From assembly GCA_024220505.1 (NCBI GenBank), contig JAKZZE010000028.1, positions 735,829 to 799,828 of the forward strand: a stretch of 64,000 nt of DNA, given 5' to 3'. The notes beneath the pieces were generated by a model, which was not told the DNA's origin, searched no databases, and saw nothing but the letters and a program-made list of their open reading frames with translations. Origin of the DNA: Rhizopus arrhizus. Its lineage: Eukaryota > Mucoromycota > Mucoromycetes > Mucorales > Rhizopodaceae. Within the stretch, counting starts at the first letter, position 1; each line of letters opens with the position of its first letter. Positions 43,868-53,800 of this stretch are shown piece after piece. Both the position numbers and the translations under genes were made by a program.

Positions 43868-45382
43868 TTAATATCCGAGCCTTGATAAAAAGTCTGCGCT
43901 TTCGTTTACTCTTCCAGGTCGATATTTTATTTCAAAATCGTATTCAGCAAGTGTTGTGATCCACCGTGCTATAATTCCGGTAGGATTTGGCGATTTGAGT
44001 AATCCGTGTAATGCTGAATGATCTGTGATTATTGTGAATCTTTTCCCCAACAGATAAGGACGAAACATTTTTACTGCCCATATGACTGCCAAACATTCTA
44101 GCTTTGTCGGTGCGTAATTTATTTCATTGAACCTTAGTCCCCTACTCGCGAATATGACCGGATGCTCGTGACCATTTTCATCTAATTGTGTAAGGATACA
44201 CCCAAGTCCTGCTTTTGAAGCGTCGGTGACCAAAATAAAGGGCTTATTGAAATCGGGTCTAGTCAAGACAGGAGCTGTTGTAAGCAGTTTCTTCAAGGTT
44301 TGAAAGGATTCAGTGGTCTTTTCTGTCCATGGAACTTGTTTAGTAGTTTTTGTCTGATCATGTAGAGGTCTTGCTATAGCGGCAAAATCTTTTATAAATC
44401 GCCTGTAATAAGAAGCCAAGCCTAAAAATCCTCTGACTTGTTTAAGTGTCTTTGGTTGTGGATATTCGATGATTTTCTTGATTTTTTCTGGGTCTGTTTG
44501 CACACCATCTTTTGTTACGATATAGCCAAGAAATTTGAGATGATCTTTGAAGAAAAAACACTTTTCGGGATTTAGTTTGAGATTTGCAATTTGTATACAT
44601 CGAAAAACTTGCTCCAAATGGTGTAAATGGTCTTGTTGGTTAAATGAATACACATTTAAGTCGTCTATATAAGCTACTAGGCACTTATTAATGAGTGGCC
44701 GAAAACATAAATCAATAAGTCTTTGGAATGTGGCAGGAGAGTTTACAAGTCCCATTGGTAATGTATTGTAGTGGTATATTCCAAATTTTGTTGTGAAGGC
44801 AGTTAATTCTTTACTATCTTCCTCCATCGGCACTTGATGAAAACCAGCTCGCATATCTAATGCTGAGAAAACTTTAGCTTTTCCTAACGTGTCTAGCAAG
44901 TCATCAATTCGTGGTAATGGGTATGCATCTTTTTTTGTAACTGCGTTAAGCTTTCGGTAGTCTATCACCATTCTATATTCTCCATTTTTCTTTTTAACTA
45001 AGATGACTGGCGCAGCCCACGGACTGTTTGAAGGGGAGATCACACCTAGTTTTGTGTATTTTTCTAGTTCCTTTTGCAAGTGTTCCGCTTCCAAAGGACT
45101 AATCCGATATGGTCGGTGACTGATAGGCAGGGTGCCTTCTTGTACAGTTATTTTGTGTTGTAACAACCTTGTATGGCCGATACTGTCATTATTCCAGTCG
45201 AAAATTTCTTCGTATTTCTTTAAGAGCCTTTTTAGCTTTCTTGCTATTTTTCTATCCATTTCTCCAACTTCAAGCTTATTGTATTTTTCTGTTTCTAACG
45301 TTTCTTTGTCTTCACCTGAAGTTTCTTTATCCATTTCGTCGGTCATTTCCATTGTACAAAGATGCAGGTTTTTTTTCAACAT
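43868..45382 (-). CDS. Element F reverse transcriptase and RNase H
   Basis: An open frame of 504 codons. RT motifs are ISPSNSPWAAPVILVKKK, YRMVIDYRKLNAVTKKDAYP, FSALDMRAGFHQVPM, LPMGLVNSPATFQRL and VAYIDDLNVYSFN (active site, about residue 230). RNase H is ILVTDASKAGLGCIL with FTIITDHSALHG. It ends NESADFLSRLGY. It overlaps the protease frame by 56 nt and lies in the +1 frame relative to it; a run of eight A (GTTGAAAAAAAACC) is in the overlap. Expression would need +1 shifting, or the run has lost or gained a base. RT copies the element RNA within particles in the cytoplasm. Confidence 0.92.
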   Translation of the reverse strand: MLKKNLHLCTMEMTDEMDKETSGEDKETLETEKYNKLEVGEMDRKIARKLKRLLKKYEEIFDWNNDSIGHTRLLQHKITVQEGTLPISHRPYRISPLEAEHLQKELEKYTKLGVISPSNSPWAAPVILVKKKNGEYRMVIDYRKLNAVTKKDAYPLPRIDDLLDTLGKAKVFSALDMRAGFHQVPMEEDSKELTAFTTKFGIYHYNTLPMGLVNSPATFQRLIDLCFRPLINKCLVAYIDDLNVYSFNQQDHLHHLEQVFRCIQIANLKLNPEKCFFFKDHLKFLGYIVTKDGVQTDPEKIKKIIEYPQPKTLKQVRGFLGLASYYRRFIKDFAAIARPLHDQTKTTKQVPWTEKTTESFQTLKKLLTTAPVLTRPDFNKPFILVTDASKAGLGCILTQLDENGHEHPVIFASRGLRFNEINYAPTKLECLAVIWAVKMFRPYLLGKRFTIITDHSALHGLLKSPNPTGIIARWITTLAEYDFEIKYRPGRVNESADFLSRLGY

Positions 45383-46915
45383 GATATGCTTGTATAATTG
45401 TATCTTCTTTAAGGTTAAGTTTTTCCAAGGTTCCTATTTCTTCACCTGGGTCCAGAATTATACTATCATTAGAGCGATTGTATATTCGAATTTCAAAGCT
45501 TTTTCTGTTGATAATAAAGTTGTGACAAGGATCAAGGACACCAGATTTTTGTAATATTTTTGCACTGGTTATTTCAAAATTATACATTAATTCTGTAAGT
45601 TCATCTTTAGGTTTCTTGATTATGATAGTTTTTGATGAGTTTGCTGGAATAATTAATCCATCTGATGAGGCTTCCAGAATGCATTGATCTTTAAGATTTT
45701 TTATCTGTATGTCTTCCTTGTAGTTGTTTTCAAGCAATAATAGTGAATGTTCTTCATCTTCAGCTTCTTCTTCTTCTTCAGTAGATTCTTCGTCAGTGCT
45801 TTCTTCTGATTCTTCATCAACTTCATCTTCTAAATCTGTTTTATCATCCTCGAAATGCACTTTTTTCGTTTCTTTTGAATTTGTTGAACTGATAGGATGT
45901 TGGTAACTTTGGATGTAACTGGACATTTTTGGTAGAGGTGTGTTCTTACGTAAAAAGAATATTTCTATTTCTGCTTTTTTGTTTTTATAGGATACCTTCA
46001 GAGTTGAACTATTAAAATCAATTTTGGCCTTTGCTCTGTTTAACCAATTGTTTCCGATAATTAAATGAGTTGGGCAAGATGGTAATACTTCAACAGTGCA
46101 TGGAATAATTAAATCATCTTGTACTTCAATAGGTACATCGTATATTACTCCCAAAGCAGGTTGTTTAGTGCCGTTTCCTAGGGTAAATACGCTTTCTGAG
46201 GCAGCATCTATTTCTAATCCTAGAGCGTCTGCTAGGGATTTTGACATACACGTCTTGGCAGCACCACAGTCGACAAGTACTTTCACCGTTTTGTCTCCGA
46301 TATTGATTTTCGAATATACGGCAGTGGTATTGATGTCATCCTCTTCTATTACAGCCATAGTCTCCTTTGAAGTTTCTGTTACCGGTATTCTTTTGGGTTT
46401 ACATGCATTTGCTAAACTCCTTCTAAGTGTGGGTGCAGCTACTATTAGATCTGCTACAGATATGTCTGCTTTTTGATTCATAACATCTGATACAATATCA
46501 TATCCGATAGGTGGGGCCTTCGTTTTCCTTCTTATTGATTTTGGCTTGATTTCAATAGGAAGATCAGAGTCTACTTCCATATTTCCTGTATTCTGTATAG
46601 GTTGTTTGGGTACGTTGCTTGTTTCCTTGACTTGATTACGTTTGTTCACACGCTTAGTAGCTGAAGTACTACTTGGTTGTTTTCCTTTTTCTCTTGTTAT
46701 AGGCTTAGAATAAGGCTTGGAGCTTAGAACTTCAGGCGGGTGTTCAGGTCTTATAGCAGCATAAAGATCTTGAGCTTGATATGGGTTATCGTATTCATTT
46801 TGGGTAAGTATGGCATTGAGATTATGTTGTTGGTTTTGTTGTTTAATGGGTTTGTTGTTATGTTGGGTGTTCGATTGACCATTCTTTTGATTATCAAAAG
46901 CAACCGACCCATTTA
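45327..46915 (-). CDS. Element F protease region, read by frameshift from gag
   Basis: The frame is open from the gag stop region (LNGSVAFDNQKNGQ, about 46915) to 45327, so no own start codon is needed. The aspartic protease is VKVLVDCGAAKTCMSKSL (about 46285) with a DCG in place of the usual DSG or DTG, and the distal hydrophobic PTHLIIGNNWL. A very acidic stretch follows (EDEVDEESEESTDEES, about 45800), then a region of unknown role (KIIIKKPKDEL, NFIINRKSF). The upstream part is Gln/Asn-rich. It links gag to RT as the middle part of a gag-pro-pol polyprotein. Confidence 0.85.
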
Positions 46916-46922
46916 GTTTTTT
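46913..46922 (-). promoter_or_regulatory. Minus-one frameshift signal at the gag stop of element F
   Basis: The minus strand reads A-AAA-AAC followed directly by TAA, the gag stop. In the gag frame this is exactly the X-XXY-YYZ heptamer known from mouse mammary tumour virus gag-pro. A slip of -1 leads into CTA-AAT-GGG, which stays open through the protease. I did not examine downstream RNA structure. Confidence 0.75.
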
Positions 46923-48244
46923 GATTGTTGGTTTTGATAGCGAGGCTGAGAGGTGCTTTGTTGGGGTTGACTATTATAATTATCGGTTGGCTGATTTGGA
47001 TTACGATTTTGATTGCTATATTCATATCTTCCATAACTATGATCGTAGTTATTTCTGTATCTGTTGTTGCTTCTGTAGGTATAAGCATTGATTTCATTTC
47101 GATTATGTCCATTATTGTAATCATTGTTTTGAGAATTGTTATAGTTATCGTATCTTGGACGTCGATTATAATTTCTGGTAGGTTGAGATGAATGTTGACG
47201 TAAATTCAATTCACTGCGTATAGTTTCTTGAATAAGGTTAACCAAGTCGTGTTGTGAATTGGTATGCACTAGTTGGTTGTTATGTCTATTCATCATTGGC
47301 TGTGTATACAAATGACTATTATTTGCATTGCCTTTTACTTCCATGGTGACTAGTTGGTTTGGACCTGTGATTAATTCAGAATAAGGAGCAATATAATTAC
47401 TTCCAGCATTGTTGCGTAAATCATTAATAGGTACAGCATGAATATGCCTTTCTTCTGTGTCGATTAACTCTACGTTATGATTATTAACTCCATGATGTCT
47501 TGTATATCTGTTGTCATCATGATATATGAGGGCATTGTTGACGTTTCTTGGAATAAAAGGATTATCCACCATGGCTATTTTGCGTGGACGATTGGCATTC
47601 CACCATCCATCAGCATGATTTATCCATTCTTGGAATGTATGGGCACTACTTTGTATGCAGAATTGTTTAATTTCTTTAAGGAGACCAGCACGAAAACGAC
47701 TTTCAACAACTGCTTCACTTGTAATGTTTGCAAGGTCAGCAGCTTCACGGAGTCTCGCCAAAAAGATTTGTGGATGTTCCTGTTCACCTTGAAACATTTC
47801 GTTAAATTCTAATTCATAGCTCTGAATTAGTTCAGGCGTGATGTAGTGTTGCTTGAGTAATTCCATGGCGTTGTCATATGTGACATTAGGGATTCTCTTG
47901 AGTATTTCTTTCTCAAAATATATTTTAGCAGCTCGGCGCAATTGAGATTTGAGTACGATAAGTTTTCTGTCATCACTGAGAGTATTAGTGATTGCAAGGT
48001 ATGAATCAAGTATTTCTTGAAAGTGGCGGAAGTCTTCTCCTTCATAGCCATAAAATTCAATTAACCTTGGGCGAAAACCTTGTGTAAAAGTTTGATTGTT
48101 AGCATTTGCCAACGCGATTTGTCCTGTAGAGTATGAGGCCATTTTTAAATTTGATATTTTTGTTTTTGGTACGTTTTGTAGTTCTTGAAGTAGAGACTTG
48201 ATAGTTTTCTTGACAATTTGTTTTAATTTGATAGATTTTTCCAA
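46913..48244 (-). CDS. Element F gag, 443 residues
   Basis: Starts MEKSIKLKQIVKKTIK at 48244, 55 bp after the 5' LTR; MASYSTGQIALANAN at 48142 is an alternative start. The capsid-like core includes FYGYEGEDFRHFQEILDSYL, LKSQLRRAAKIYFEKEI and FLARLREAADLANI, typical of retrotransposon gag. The C-terminal third is Asn/Arg/Tyr-rich (NRRPRYDNYNNSQNN) and has no CCHC knuckle, so RNA binding may rely on this basic tail. It ends QNQQSKN at the slippery site. Confidence 0.88.
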   Translation of the reverse strand: MEKSIKLKQIVKKTIKSLLQELQNVPKTKISNLKMASYSTGQIALANANNQTFTQGFRPRLIEFYGYEGEDFRHFQEILDSYLAITNTLSDDRKLIVLKSQLRRAAKIYFEKEILKRIPNVTYDNAMELLKQHYITPELIQSYELEFNEMFQGEQEHPQIFLARLREAADLANITSEAVVESRFRAGLLKEIKQFCIQSSAHTFQEWINHADGWWNANRPRKIAMVDNPFIPRNVNNALIYHDDNRYTRHHGVNNHNVELIDTEERHIHAVPINDLRNNAGSNYIAPYSELITGPNQLVTMEVKGNANNSHLYTQPMMNRHNNQLVHTNSQHDLVNLIQETIRSELNLRQHSSQPTRNYNRRPRYDNYNNSQNNDYNNGHNRNEINAYTYRSNNRYRNNYDHSYGRYEYSNQNRNPNQPTDNYNSQPQQSTSQPRYQNQQSKN

Positions 48245-48282
48245 TTGCTTGTTAATAATGTTTGTAATTTGTTGATTTGTTC

Positions 48283-48299
48283 CCTCGTAGTGACCACCA
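48283..48299 (-). promoter_or_regulatory. Primer binding site of element F
   Basis: On the minus strand, two T after the LTR end (...AATTACA), the sequence TGGTGGTCACTACGAGG begins. TGG at this place complements the CCA end of a tRNA. The tRNA species is not identified. An 11-nt copy (TGGTGGTCACT) also lies inside each LTR. Confidence 0.7.
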
Positions 48300-48695
48300 A
48301 ATGTAATTTTTCTTGTGATAGGTATTGTTTCGTTTAAATGGCCTTAAGAGTTTAGAAATAATTTGACTTTTCTTTGAAGTGTAAAAGAATTTGAGATCAA
48401 AAGCTTGTTTTTATGTTGATAAATTTGGTTTGCTTGTAGTAAGTGACCACCAGATCTTGTATTGTAGATCAAACAGTAAAAAGTAATAAGAGTTTTCTTG
48501 ATAAGAGAATATAAGATTGATACGATGAAGATAATTTGACTTCAAAGGACTTGACTTGATGTATATGTAGGGGATCAGAAAGATTTTAAATGTAGATCCT
48601 TGAAGATATTCTTTTTATTTTATGTTAAAGTAAAATATGTCAAAAGTAAAAAGTAAGTTATATCAAAAGTAAGTATATATCGAAAAGTAAGTATA

Positions 48696-50296
48696 CAGTA
48701 AGGGACAAAATCAGTCCGTTTTTTGGTTTTTTCGCAATGCCTCGCCGGGAATTAAACTTAGGGCTTCGCTTTGCTGACGAAACATTTGCACGCAAACTAG
48801 ACAAAATTATTGGTGTAACCTAATTGCTTCTACCACCATTTTCTCTGTAGTTATGGCGGAAAAAGTGATTTTCCGTGATTGTTGCTAACGCCCGATTTTG
48901 CATTAGACACCATATCTCCAGAAACAGTCGCTGGACTGACTTGAGATTTAGTTTGGTACGTCTTATGACGTCAGTGAACGCTAACGTGTTCTCATATTTT
49001 AGCTTCTTTTATTTTTTTACATTTTTTCTTTTTCCTCATTTACCTCATCTCAGATTAGCCAAACACGCCATGACAGCAAAGAATGCCGACAAACATGCCC
49101 AAATTGAAAACATGTTGAACCACTCCATTCCATGGGATGTAATTAAAAAAAAAGTAGGCTGTGGAAAGTCCATGATTCGAAGAATTTCAAGGAAAACCAA
49201 GTTGCAGTCAAAAAATAGCGCGGGTAGACATCGTTTACTCACACCTAGGGAGGAAACCAAAGCAGCTAGAGACATAAGGCTTGGCTTATCTAAAAGCGCA
49301 GCCGATGCTTCCTTTGGCGTTAAAAAACCAGATCAAATGGTCAATCCAAAACAATTGCTCGTACTTTGAAACGCAAAGGTCTAAAATCGACTAAGAAAAA
49401 GACGGTAGTTCCACTTAATAATGACAAGCAAAAGGCACGATATGATTGGGCAAAGGCCCATAAAGACTGGTCCGAGACTGATTGGGAACGCGTTGTCTTT
49501 TCTGATGAGACAAAGATCCAAAAAAGAGGGTCTAATGGCCTAGAATACGCTTGGAAAGAGGATAATGCACCTTATCGAGACCATCACTACAAAAAGAAAC
49601 ATGCTTATGGAGGAGGCGGGATCATGCTTTGGAGTTGCATAACTATACATGGAGGGGGCTACATGTCCTGGCTACAAAGTAATGTAAATGGTGAGCTATA
49701 CACGTCTGTACTTGAGGAGGAATACAAGGAGACATTGAAGTATTATGGCCTGCAAAGTAAGGACATGATCTTTCAACAAGATAATGCAAGCATCCATTGT
49801 GCTTCAGCTCCTTCAAAATGGTTCCAAAAGAACAAGATTAAGCTCCTGAGTTGGCCAGCATACTCCCCTAACCTTAACCCAATTGAAAATGCATGGGCCA
49901 TGCTTAAAAAGAAGGAACAGATGACAAGACCACCTTCTTCTGTGGTTGAGACTGACCAAGCATTTTTTGACCGGGTTTCGAAGCTTTGGTATGACCTAGC
50001 AACTCCAGAGTACTGTAGAAACCTTATTCACTCTATGCCCCGTCGAGTTCGGGACGTAATCCAGCGTAAGGGCCGCGATACCAAGTACTAATCGAAATTC
50101 AAAAAATAAAAATACATTATTTTCAATATATCTTCTTATAACATGGCGGAAAATAAAAAATACCATTTCCGACAAATATTGTCAACTTTGTTGAAGGAAG
50201 AGACAAATTTTTCGTCAGCAAAGCAGAGCTCTAAGCTTAATTCCCGGCGAGGCATTGCGAAAAAACCAAAAAACGGACTGATTTTGTCCCTTACTG
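48696..50296 (+). mobile_element. Second complete Tc1-like element, about 95-bp inverted repeats
   Basis: CAGTAAGGGACAAAATCAGT at 48696 and its inverse at 50296, flanked by TA (48694-48695, 50297-50298). The repeats continue with few mismatches through CGCAATGCCTCGCCGGGAAT to about 48790 and 50202. It is unrelated in its ends to the element in the other LTR of F but sits at the same TA. Confidence 0.95.
49070..50091 (+). pseudogene. Tc1-like transposase with a single frameshift
   Basis: Starts MTAKNADKHAQIENMLNHS at 49070 (helix-turn-helix region VIKKKVGCGKSMIRRI). The frame shifts by one base at a run of six A near 49321-49326, after FGV; the next frame reads SNGQSKTIARTLKRKGL and continues to 50091. 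The catalytic core is intact: VFSDETKIQKRGSNGLEYAW, IFQQDNASIHCASAPS and PAYSPNLNPIENAWAMLKK (D, D, E). It ends KGRDTKY. Length would be about 340 residues. It is less like the other Tc1 copies here than they are to each other. With one homopolymer lesion, it was intact recently or is misread. Confidence 0.9.
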
Positions 50297-50510
50297 TATA
50301 TCAAAAAGTAAGTATATATCGAAAAGTAAAAGGATAAAAGGATATTTATATGATTGTCATTTTTTTGTGTTTTTCTATTTTTGAACTTTTTTTTTTGTTT
50401 ATCTTCAGGGACTGATGTCCCTCCTAGGACTGAGGTCCCTCCTACGACTAAGTCCCTCTTAGGACTGAGTCCCTTCTTCCGCAAAAGTTACACCAACTGC
50501 GTCACAGTGG

Positions 50511-50573
50511 TACAGTTTGATTGAAAAAATTTCTATTTTCGTCACACTGCAAAAGTTTGCTGCATTATGTTAC
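50511..50573 (-). repeat. Remnant of the LTR unit that received F and D
   Basis: Continues the unit interrupted at 39308 (CGTCAAGTGG joined to TACAGTTTG). It holds GCAAAAGTTTGCTGCATTAT, which matches the end of LTR-C near 62441-62460 apart from one base. It stops at GTTAC, where element D inserted. Confidence 0.7.
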
Positions 50574-50844
50574 TGTCATGTCTTTTATTTTCTAAATTTG
50601 GCAATGTTACAATTCGTTCCTTATCAAGACTTTTGTACGAGTTACTGAAGATGACTCATGAAGTAGACAATAATGAACTTCCATCATGACTCACAAAATA
50701 TAACTATTACTGTAAATAATTCACTTTGTAAAATAATATAAATACGCTTAGAATTTGAATATCAATAAAGGGGATCTAATTACCTAATAATCTAAAAGTC
50801 TTATTTTCATATCTTAAAAGTAAAGTACAAGAACAAGCACGACA
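50574..50844 (+). repeat. 5' LTR of element D
   Basis: A 271-bp sequence TGTCATGTCTTT...AAGCACGACA with a TATA box (AATATAAATACGC, about 50735) and ATCAATAAAGG. Its first 174 bp are repeated at 61698-61871. Two bases after the LTR, TTGGTAGCATCTG begins, a tRNA-type primer site similar in form to TGGTAGC sites of Ty3-like elements. Confidence 0.92.
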
Positions 50845-50845
50845 A

Positions 50846-50862
50846 TTGGTAGCATCTGTTGT
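50846..50862 (+). promoter_or_regulatory. Primer binding site of element D
   Basis: TTGGTAGCATCTGTTGT directly after the LTR. The TGG complements a tRNA CCA end. The tRNA is not identified from this window. This contrasts with elements B, E, G and H, which have a T tract here. Confidence 0.65.
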
Positions 50863-50897
50863 AGTCAAATAATTTACAACAGACATAATATAAGTTT

Positions 50898-53800
50898 ATG
50901 CCAAATAATAGTTTATCACAACAACAAAGGACATTTGAAATAGAAGAAAGAACACAGGAGTTACTTAAGCCTGAATTAAAAAGCAAATTTATATCTTATC
51001 GACAAACCCTGACATTTCCGGAAGATCAACGCAAACAATTGAACAGATTACAATCCACGTACATAGAACGAGAAGCAGAAAAACTAGCAAAAGAATTTAT
51101 ATCTCATAACAACAAGCAATTAATAAATAAAGAAGACAACATGGACTCCAATAACTTGAATATGCAAGATCTAGCACAGTTGATAGCTTCAGCTGTTGCA
51201 ACAGCAATAAATAACAAACCTGAGAACAACCAAAACAATGTACGTATTCCAGTTCCCTCTACCTATGGTGGTGAAAGAAGTGCTGCTGTAATCAATCTAT
51301 GGATACAAGAAGTTGAACGCTATCTCAGCTTCTATAATGTACATCCGAACCGGTGGATTTCATATGCAGTGACTTTACTTAAAGGAAGGTCTCAAAAATG
51401 GTGGAATCATTTGATTCAGAAACAAGAAGAACCGCAAACATGGGAACAATTCAAACAAGCTTTGGAGTATGCATTCAAACCTACGTATTCTGAGCAAAAC
51501 GCAAGAGACAGACTAGCGAATATCAGACAAACTTCTTCAGTATCAGAATATGTTGATGAATTTCAAGATATATTGTTAGACTTGCCGAGAGTATCTGACG
51601 ATGAAGCGCTAGACCGGTTTATCCGTGGGTTAAGAGATAAAACAAGAATACATGTTATAACCAGAGAACCTCGATCACTTGAAGAATCCATTAAATATGC
51701 TATATCATATGACAGCGCTCAACAAAGTGGAACTGTTATTCCTCAAAGAAAATTTGAAGAGAATCCCAATGATCCAATGGACTTATCAGCCTTGGTACAT
51801 CAGATAAACGCGATGATACGAACCAGTGGTAACAACAGCCGTTACGATCAACAAGACAGAAGAAATACAAGATTCAACAGGAGAAACAACATTATTTGTC
51901 ATTGGTGTAGCAAACCTGGACATGTAGTAGCAGAATGTAGAACAAGGTTGAGAGAAATTAGAGATTTTGAACAAAGCAAGTTGAAACAAAACAAACACAA
52001 CAATCGTAACAAGGCATTTGGACAAAATCAAGTTTACAATGCTGACCTGATTGATATTGAATCAAGTAATAATCGTGCTATAACCAAACAAAATAGTGAT
52101 GCGTCTTTTTTTGATAGTGTCAATAAAGATTCCTTACTTGATCTTTCTCCTTACTCCTTTGACTTTTCTAATGATCGAAACTTTCTAATGAATGCAACTT
52201 CTGTTAACACTATGTTACCCACTTATGAAATTTACATTCAAGGACAACCTTACTATGCATTGATTGACAGTGGTGCCAGTGCTAATTACATTCATCCCAA
52301 AATCATCAAGTTTGCAGATTCCTTTCGTACTGTTAATAACCAAGCTGTAGAAACTGCAAATGGAGAACAAACAATGATCACTGGTGAAGCTACATGTACA
52401 ATGAAAGTCAAAGGAGAAGGTAAGGACTTTATTGACACATTCAAAGCTTTTGTTTTTGAGTCAAAGTTTGATGTCATTCTTGGTAATGAATGGTTAAAAA
52501 GGGTAAAGCCTCGACCAGACTGGTTTGAAAGTACGTGGACTGTTACATTGCCTGACTTCTCTATGGTGGTAATGGAACCTAGCAAGAACAATCACAAGAT
52601 AGAATCGAACAAGGAAAAAGTCAATACAATGATCACTGCCAAGCAATTGGATAGATTATTCAAGACAAATCAGATAAAGGAATACTATTTGGCACATATG
52701 TCAACAGATGGAACAAAAACTACATACTTAAACCATGTTGAAGACATTGATGTTTCTTGGGCTGCAGAATTTAGTAAGGAATTCCCAGATGTTTTCAAGG
52801 GTCATATCTCTGGTCTACCTCCAATGCGTGACACCCAGGAAATCATTGTAACAAAACCTGATGCGGTACCTGTTTCAAGACCTCCATACAAAATGTCACC
52901 TTTGGAATTGACTGAATTACGTAAACAACTGGATGAACTGTTACAAAAAGGATTGATAGAACCTTGCGCTTCCGAATGGTCAAACCCTGTGTTATTTGTG
53001 AGAAAGCCAAATGGTGATCTGCGTATGTGTTGTGACTATCGAATGCTGAATAAGGTGACGCTCAAACAAAAGATTCAATTACCTCGCATAGATGAATGTC
53101 TAGAACGCTTACACAATGCTAAACATTTCACCTCCTTGGATTTAACAAATGGTTTTCATCAACAGCGGTTATCAGAGGCTGATTCTGTCAAAACTGCTAT
53201 TAGTACAAGATATGGTCAATTCTGTTGGAAAGTAGTTCCTTTTGGTCTTTCGAATAGTGGTCCTGCATTTCAAAAAATGATGAACTCAGTGTTATCTGAT
53301 TACATTGACAAATTTGTGATGGTTTACTTGGATGATATTTTGATATTTTCCACTGGAGATGAAGAACAGCACAAAGAACACGTCCGACTAGTATTAAAGA
53401 AACTCGATGAAGCTAAACTTATTATCAATAAGAAAAAATGTCGTTTCAACAGAAAAGAACTAACTTTTCTTGGCTTTAATATTAGCGCAGAGGGGATCAA
53501 ACCGGCTCCTGAAAAAGTCAAGGCTGTCCTATCTTGGCCTGCTCCTACTAACGTACAACAAGTCAGACAGTTTATAGGTCTTGCCCAACATTATCGACGA
53601 TTTATATCTGGATTTGCTGGTATTGCTGCTCCTCTGACAAATCTCACGCAGGGATCTGGTCTTAAACGTCGTGCTATTTCATGGACAGAAGAATGTCAGA
53701 AAAGTTTCGACTTGATTAAGAAGAAATTGGCAACTGCTCCTGTACTAGCAACTCCTGATATGGAAAAACCTTTTCGAATTGAGTGCGATGCAAGTGACTT

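Larger units (their letters stand above)
48302..50506 (-). repeat. 5' LTR of element F, with a different Tc1 inside
   Basis: Without the insert at 48696-50296 (and one TA) it is 602 bp, the same length and, by eye, the same sequence as the 3' LTR. It is followed on the right by GTGG (50507-50510), matching 39305-39308. Promoter elements lie in the part near 50340 (GGATATTTATATG). Confidence 0.9.

Noticed and set aside
45724..45906. Poly-serine plus-strand frame
   Set aside because: It is the antisense of the acidic Glu/Asp stretch in the F protease region.
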